Shown piece after piece: positions 60,090 to 64,000 of a stretch of DNA of 64,000 nt. The position numbers were made by a program, and so were the translations under genes. The notes beneath the pieces were generated by a model. It did not search any database. It was not told the origin of the DNA and worked only from the letters and a program-made list of their open reading frames with translations. How positions within the stretch are numbered: position 1 is the first letter of the stretch; every line of letters begins with the position of its first letter. Origin of the DNA: Theobroma cacao (taxonomy: Eukaryota > Streptophyta > Magnoliopsida > Malvales > Malvaceae); contig NC_030856.1 in the NCBI RefSeq assembly GCF_000208745.1, positions 14,827,283 to 14,891,282 on the forward strand, given 5' to 3'.

Positions 60090-61063
60090 ATGACACATAT
60101 GGTACATGGTCATAATTTTCTTGTAGTTGTTGATTTCCATATCTTTGCTTTCACACCTTTTCAATATAAATCGCCATTCCTTTTGCTTCCATATTTCTTA
60201 TATCATTTCAATTCATTTATTTCCTGGTTTCCAAGTAATGAATATGAGAACAAAGATGACAACAATCCTAGATTTGATTTCGAAAATGATACATATGTTG
60301 GTGAACTTGGTAACGAAAAAGATGTTGATGATTGTCCCTTATCCCCTGAATTATTGAGATTGGTTGAGCAAGAGGAAAAACAAATAGAACCTCTTCATTA
60401 TCCAACAAAAATGATTAATTTGGGGAGTGAGGAAAACAAAAAAGAAGTCAAAATTGGCACAAATCTCTCTCTTTCCAAAAGACAAGAATTGATTAGGATA
60501 CTTCATGAATATGTGGATGTGTTTGCATGGTCTTATCAAAACATGCCAGGATTGAGCATGGATATTGTGGTGCACAAGTTACCTTTGAAGTCAGAGTGTA
60601 AATCGGTTAAACAAAAATTAAGATGAATGAAACCGAAAATGTTATTAAAAATCAAAGAAGAAGTTAAAAGGCAATTTGATGTAGGATTCTTAGAGGTGGT
60701 TAAGTATCCAAAATGGATGGCTAACATAGTCCTCGTTCTTATAAAAGATGAAAAAGTTTGAAAGTGTGTAGATTATTGAGATTTGAATAGAACGAGCCCA
60801 AAAGGCAACTTCCTTTTACCTCACATTAATACCCATGTTGATAACACAGCCAAGCATTCCCTATTTTCATTTATGGATGGGTTTATAAGATGCAACCAAA
60901 TTAAAATAGATCCAGATTGGATGGGTTTTCATTTATAAAGGAATGCCTTTTGTCTTGAAAAAAAACTAGAGCTACTTATCAAAGAGGTACGGTGACTCTT
61001 TTCCATGACATGATGCATAAAGAAATTGAGGTGTGTGTGGATGATATGATTGTCAAGTCTCAT
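60090..61063 (+). pseudogene. Tat/Ogre reverse transcriptase, cut at the active site (broken)
   Basis: The pre-RT acidic region runs to V-F-A-W-S-Y-Q-N-M-P-G-L near 60520-60555. RT blocks follow: V-K-Y-P-K-W-M-A-N-I-V near 60700, C-V-D-Y near 60765 and V-D-D-M-I-V-K at 61037-61057. The active-site box reads C-V-D-D instead of Y-V-D-D (61034-61045). Stops occur at 60624-60626, 60759 and 60777. The next LTR begins eight bases after V-K-S. Confidence 0.85.
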
Positions 61064-62019
61064 TGTCACAGCCCACCAAACCCAAGCAAGCCTCTTATGC
61101 AACCTGTTCATTATTCCATTAGACATTTTTAAAGTTACATTTCTTAATTCTCAATTATAAGTACTTTAGTAATGTGCTATGACAACCAAATACTTGTATT
61201 TATATTAACCCAAAACGATCTCAACCATTGCCAACTCATAGTGGCAACATTAATCAAAATGAACACATATTGTTTGTGACATGTATCTTAGTGATTTAGA
61301 TCACGTGTACATATACACAAACAAAAGACTCTCAACTTCCAGTGGAGTGACCTTAAGTGAAGGTACAGCTACTGAATGCCGTGGTACCTACCAAAAGGTA
61401 AAATATTCATGGACCCCTCACTCTAGTTTCCAACTATCTCCGAATTTGAAAAACATGAAAATGAAAAGGGTGAGTATAAACTTAGTGAGTGAACATAAGA
61501 AGGGAACAAGCAGACAATAAGGAAAGTTTAGAAATCATAATGCACTTAAGTTAAAAACAATGCAATTTAGTTTAATTTCTTGTTAAAAAACCCCTCATTC
61601 AAACTTTGATTGTTTGGTCCCTTAGTGTATAGAATCCATGATCAACCATGAAGTTGAAAGGAGTGTAAACTACAACGAAATCTAATTAAGGCAAGCATGA
61701 CAGAGTTCGCTGCAGCGAGAATGCCTTTTCACTGTAGCGAAATTCAAGGAAGAAAAAACAACCACTTGAGAGTTTCTCGTTGCAGTGAAATCCAGAGCAA
61801 GGGTTAAGGCCATCCACCTAAGAGTTTCTCACTACAGCGAAAAGGTATTTTTGCTACAGCAAAATTTTTGGGTAGATGAAATTAGGGAAATTTTCACTAC
61901 TATAAAAATCCAATTCTGTTGCAACGAAAATCAGATTAAACATATTTAACAACAATCAAGTTTCAACAGTTAATGCAATCACATATTAATTCCATACCTC
62001 TCTATATAGTAAATATATA
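61064..62019. mobile_element. Start of a long LTR inserted in the Tat/Ogre RT (interrupted at 62020)
   Basis: TGTCACAGCCC begins inside the RT frame. The shared CCCAAGCAAGCCT block is 17 bases in, against 62-66 in relatives, so this copy has lost about 45 bases. The GTGAGTATAAACTTAGTGAGTGAACATA block (61471-61498) and GCTGCAGCGAG palindromes match the LTRs at 11503 and 17690. The rest of the LTR lies beyond the next insertion, outside the window. Confidence 0.75.
61700..61935. repeat. Degenerate PstI-palindrome cluster in the LTR
   Basis: Copies of TCGCTGCAGCGAGAA and decayed forms (CACTGTAGCGAA, CGTTGCAGTGAAA, CACTACAGCGAAA, GCTACAGCAAAA, GTTGCAACGAAA) lie about every 20-60 bases. The arrangement equals that at 18370-18745. 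Confidence 0.75.
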
Positions 62020-64000
62020 TGTCACGACCCGGAACTCCCCATCGAGCCCGTGACAACTGCAGCGAGGCCTCGACAGACATTCTTCACCCCGAATGCCGAT
62101 CGAAACCCTGCAAGGCTTAGCATCAACTTTCGCATCTCTTCGGTGAGCAACAGTTATTAAATCTCACATTTCAAAAAAATCATAAGTCATTTTCAAATAA
62201 GAACAATAAAATATTATTTTTTTGGCTCACAGGGGCATTTTCGTAATTTTTCATCGAAAATATCAAAACTTGCTAAAAATGTAGTAGGTAAGCAGAAAAT
62301 ATATATTTAATGATTTAAAAACAAAATAAGTACCTAAAACGTTCATTTGAAAGCAAATTGTTAACAACTAGTACTATTCAAAAATAATCAATAAAATATT
62401 CTATTTTCTCATAAAATAAATTTTTATAGAAATATTCGTAAATAATTTTTTGCACATGAAAGTAAAGTAAAAATTGTATGAATAGAAATACAGATAACCA
62501 AAATATAAGTTTTGATCTGCAATGACACGTGGGCTCCAATTGACCAAGAGGATGTAAGACTGTGAACTCTTACTTTCTATAATGCAGTTCCGAGCTTAGT
62601 TCTCGTCCTACTCGACTATCTACAAACTGTCCTGAGCCTGAAAAATGTATAGGAAGAAGGGGTGAGATTTTATAATCCCAGTGAGTAAACAGATACCATC
62701 TAAAGTATCTAAAGCCGAGTAAATGGAGACAATTAAAATAAGTCATCATACTGTAATTTCATTACCTTTCAGTTCATTTCAACCAAATAAAATCAATCCA
62801 TATAAATCGAGTAATCAACTTGGCTTATGAATTTCTTAAACCTTTGGCTCGTGCCAAAACTCATACTCGGTGATAGCTTGCGTAAGGCATCCAACCGAGT
62901 CTGCCAAGGCTGTTAAAATTTTGTATACACTTAAAATATATTTTTAGTTTGAGAAAAATACAGTCGTTCCTTAGCGTTGGCTGAGTTCCCCTTCACGTGG
63001 TGGTTTGGCGTGAAGTGAACCCTAAGCTTTACCCCAGGAGATACCCTATGCGCCTCTCCGTTCGAGGTAATAATATAATGGAGTTTACCGTGCCCCTCTA
63101 ATAGGCTGGTCCACGGAACCCCCTCTGTAGTAACTAATTAATATATAATCCACCAATCAATAAAATTCATTCTAGCATGACATGGCAATTTATCGCAACC
63201 TAGCCTCTCAAGGCTGAATACACAATATAAATAATTATAACACCAAAATCAGTTTAGCCATTCATGCTCATTTATTTTCATAAGCCATTCAATTCAAAAC
63301 CATAAATTTGCAACACAAGCAGACAATCTCCAATTACTTTATTTTCAAAACCAATATTTGATTTTCTAGAAAATTTATAAAATCATTTTATAAAATCACA
63401 ATTTCTCTTAAAACATAGCAATTTACCATTTAAACCCATTTTCCATAAAATCACACAGTTGTATAAAACTACTCTAGATAATTAAGACGATAATAAGTTC
63501 ACTCACAGTATTAGGAGTAGAAATACTTCTATCTTCCGCCCTCGAGTGCAGTCTCTTACCCAAAACAATTGACTCACCACCTATCCATAATCCATGACAC
63601 AAAATTCAGTAAATTGTGTCAATTTATCATAAATTATTTCAAGCTCTTATCCATGCGTATGCAGTAGATAGGATTTGAAATATCTAGACAATCGCTTAAT
63701 TGCGATGTCCGACCTAACTCGCCTATACACGGTGTAAATTCCTAAAATCCTCAATTCGACTCCAATTCCATCCATTTCAATTTCAATTATCCAATTATAT
63801 CCACAATACCTCAATGACTGTGAATTTCGTCCAATTTATCAGTCTGGACTATAAATTACGCTTTTGCCCCTAGTGGGTAAAAATTTCAATTTATTGCACC
63901 GAAAATTCTCATTTAATTTCCAACCTCATAATTCATCATTTTTCCATCCAATTCTCTTAAAATAAAGTCAACCTCATCCTCACATACCATTGGCTAGATT
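62020..64000. mobile_element. Long LTR starting TGTCACGACCC (Ty3/gypsy-like), runs off the window
   Basis: A new LTR-type start, TGTCACGACCCGGAACTCC, follows a TA-rich stretch. It includes GGTGAGATTTTATAATCCCAG (62661-62681), a feature common near the centre of long gypsy LTRs in plants. It also has a GC-richer block at 62980-63125. I see no coding sequence to 64000. Family assignment is by look only. Confidence 0.6.

Larger units (their letters stand above)
54561..61063 (+). mobile_element. Tat/Ogre-type Ty3/gypsy relic, internal region with foreign LTR fragment
   Basis: The order is primer site, a foreign LTR end fragment (to 55340), an upstream ORF, gag, retropepsin and RT, as in Tat/Ogre elements. 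It is cut inside RT by another LTR at 61064, so RNase H, integrase and the 3' LTR are missing. Many stops and frameshifts are present. Confidence 0.82.

Overview
This is a nuclear plant DNA window, almost certainly from an AT-rich eudicot genome. The evidence is Sirevirus-type Ty1/copia elements with an initiator-Met primer site, Tat/Ogre-type Ty3/gypsy remains, MITEs, a GT-AG intron-containing gene for a plastid-type protein, and a (TA)n assembly gap. The species cannot be named from sequence alone. Nearly everything is nested transposable-element DNA in several states of decay. One intact host gene and one decayed host gene fragment are visible.

Layout. (1) 1-10116: a Sirevirus-type copia element on + (copia-1), cut by the window edge. 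It is interrupted by a long solo LTR (1693-6328, target duplication AGAAC), which is itself interrupted by a Sirevirus solo LTR (1951-3107, duplication AATAA). (2) 10117 to about 15620: a long LTR, probably Ty3/gypsy, interrupted by a second member of the same LTR superfamily (11503-14062, duplication CTATT). (3) About 15621-31448: a copia element on the minus strand (copia-3). Its gag carries a 727-bp MITE (duplication TTA). Its LTR is split by a solo LTR (17690-20530, duplication CACAT) and by a complete but coding-dead 10.2-kb Sirevirus-type element on + (copia-2, 20971-31133, duplication TTAAG).

(4) 31449-33988: AT-rich intergenic DNA with a degenerate array of about 250-bp repeats. (5) 33989-40333: the only intact host gene. 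It has seven exons, encodes 402 residues, and is a plastid-targeted M41/FtsH-like zinc metalloprotease without an AAA domain. Its 3.5-kb first intron holds an antisense, internally deleted copia element. (6) 41898-48631: another copia element on + (copia-4) with a 688-bp Mutator-like MITE inserted in pol with a 9-bp duplication; removing the MITE and one duplication copy restores the frame. (7) 48632-50713: an LTR-like sequence. (8) 51009-51721: a pseudogene fragment of an importin-beta-like (SAD2/importin-7/8 type) gene that keeps its introns. (9) 54561-61063: a Tat/Ogre-type gypsy relic, cut inside the RT YVDD box by another long LTR at 61064. That LTR is cut in turn by an LTR starting at 62020 that runs off the window.

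The genes do not form a pathway. The host gene stands alone between repeats. I found no CRISPR, tRNA, rRNA or bacterial-type system, and nothing I would call a new biological system. The points most worth following are four: two MITEs whose empty sites can be read from the host element, repeated 18-bp PstI palindromes and minisatellites inside the LTRs, the third (envelope-like) ORF of the Sirevirus copies, and the stop-codon pattern of the decayed importin exons.
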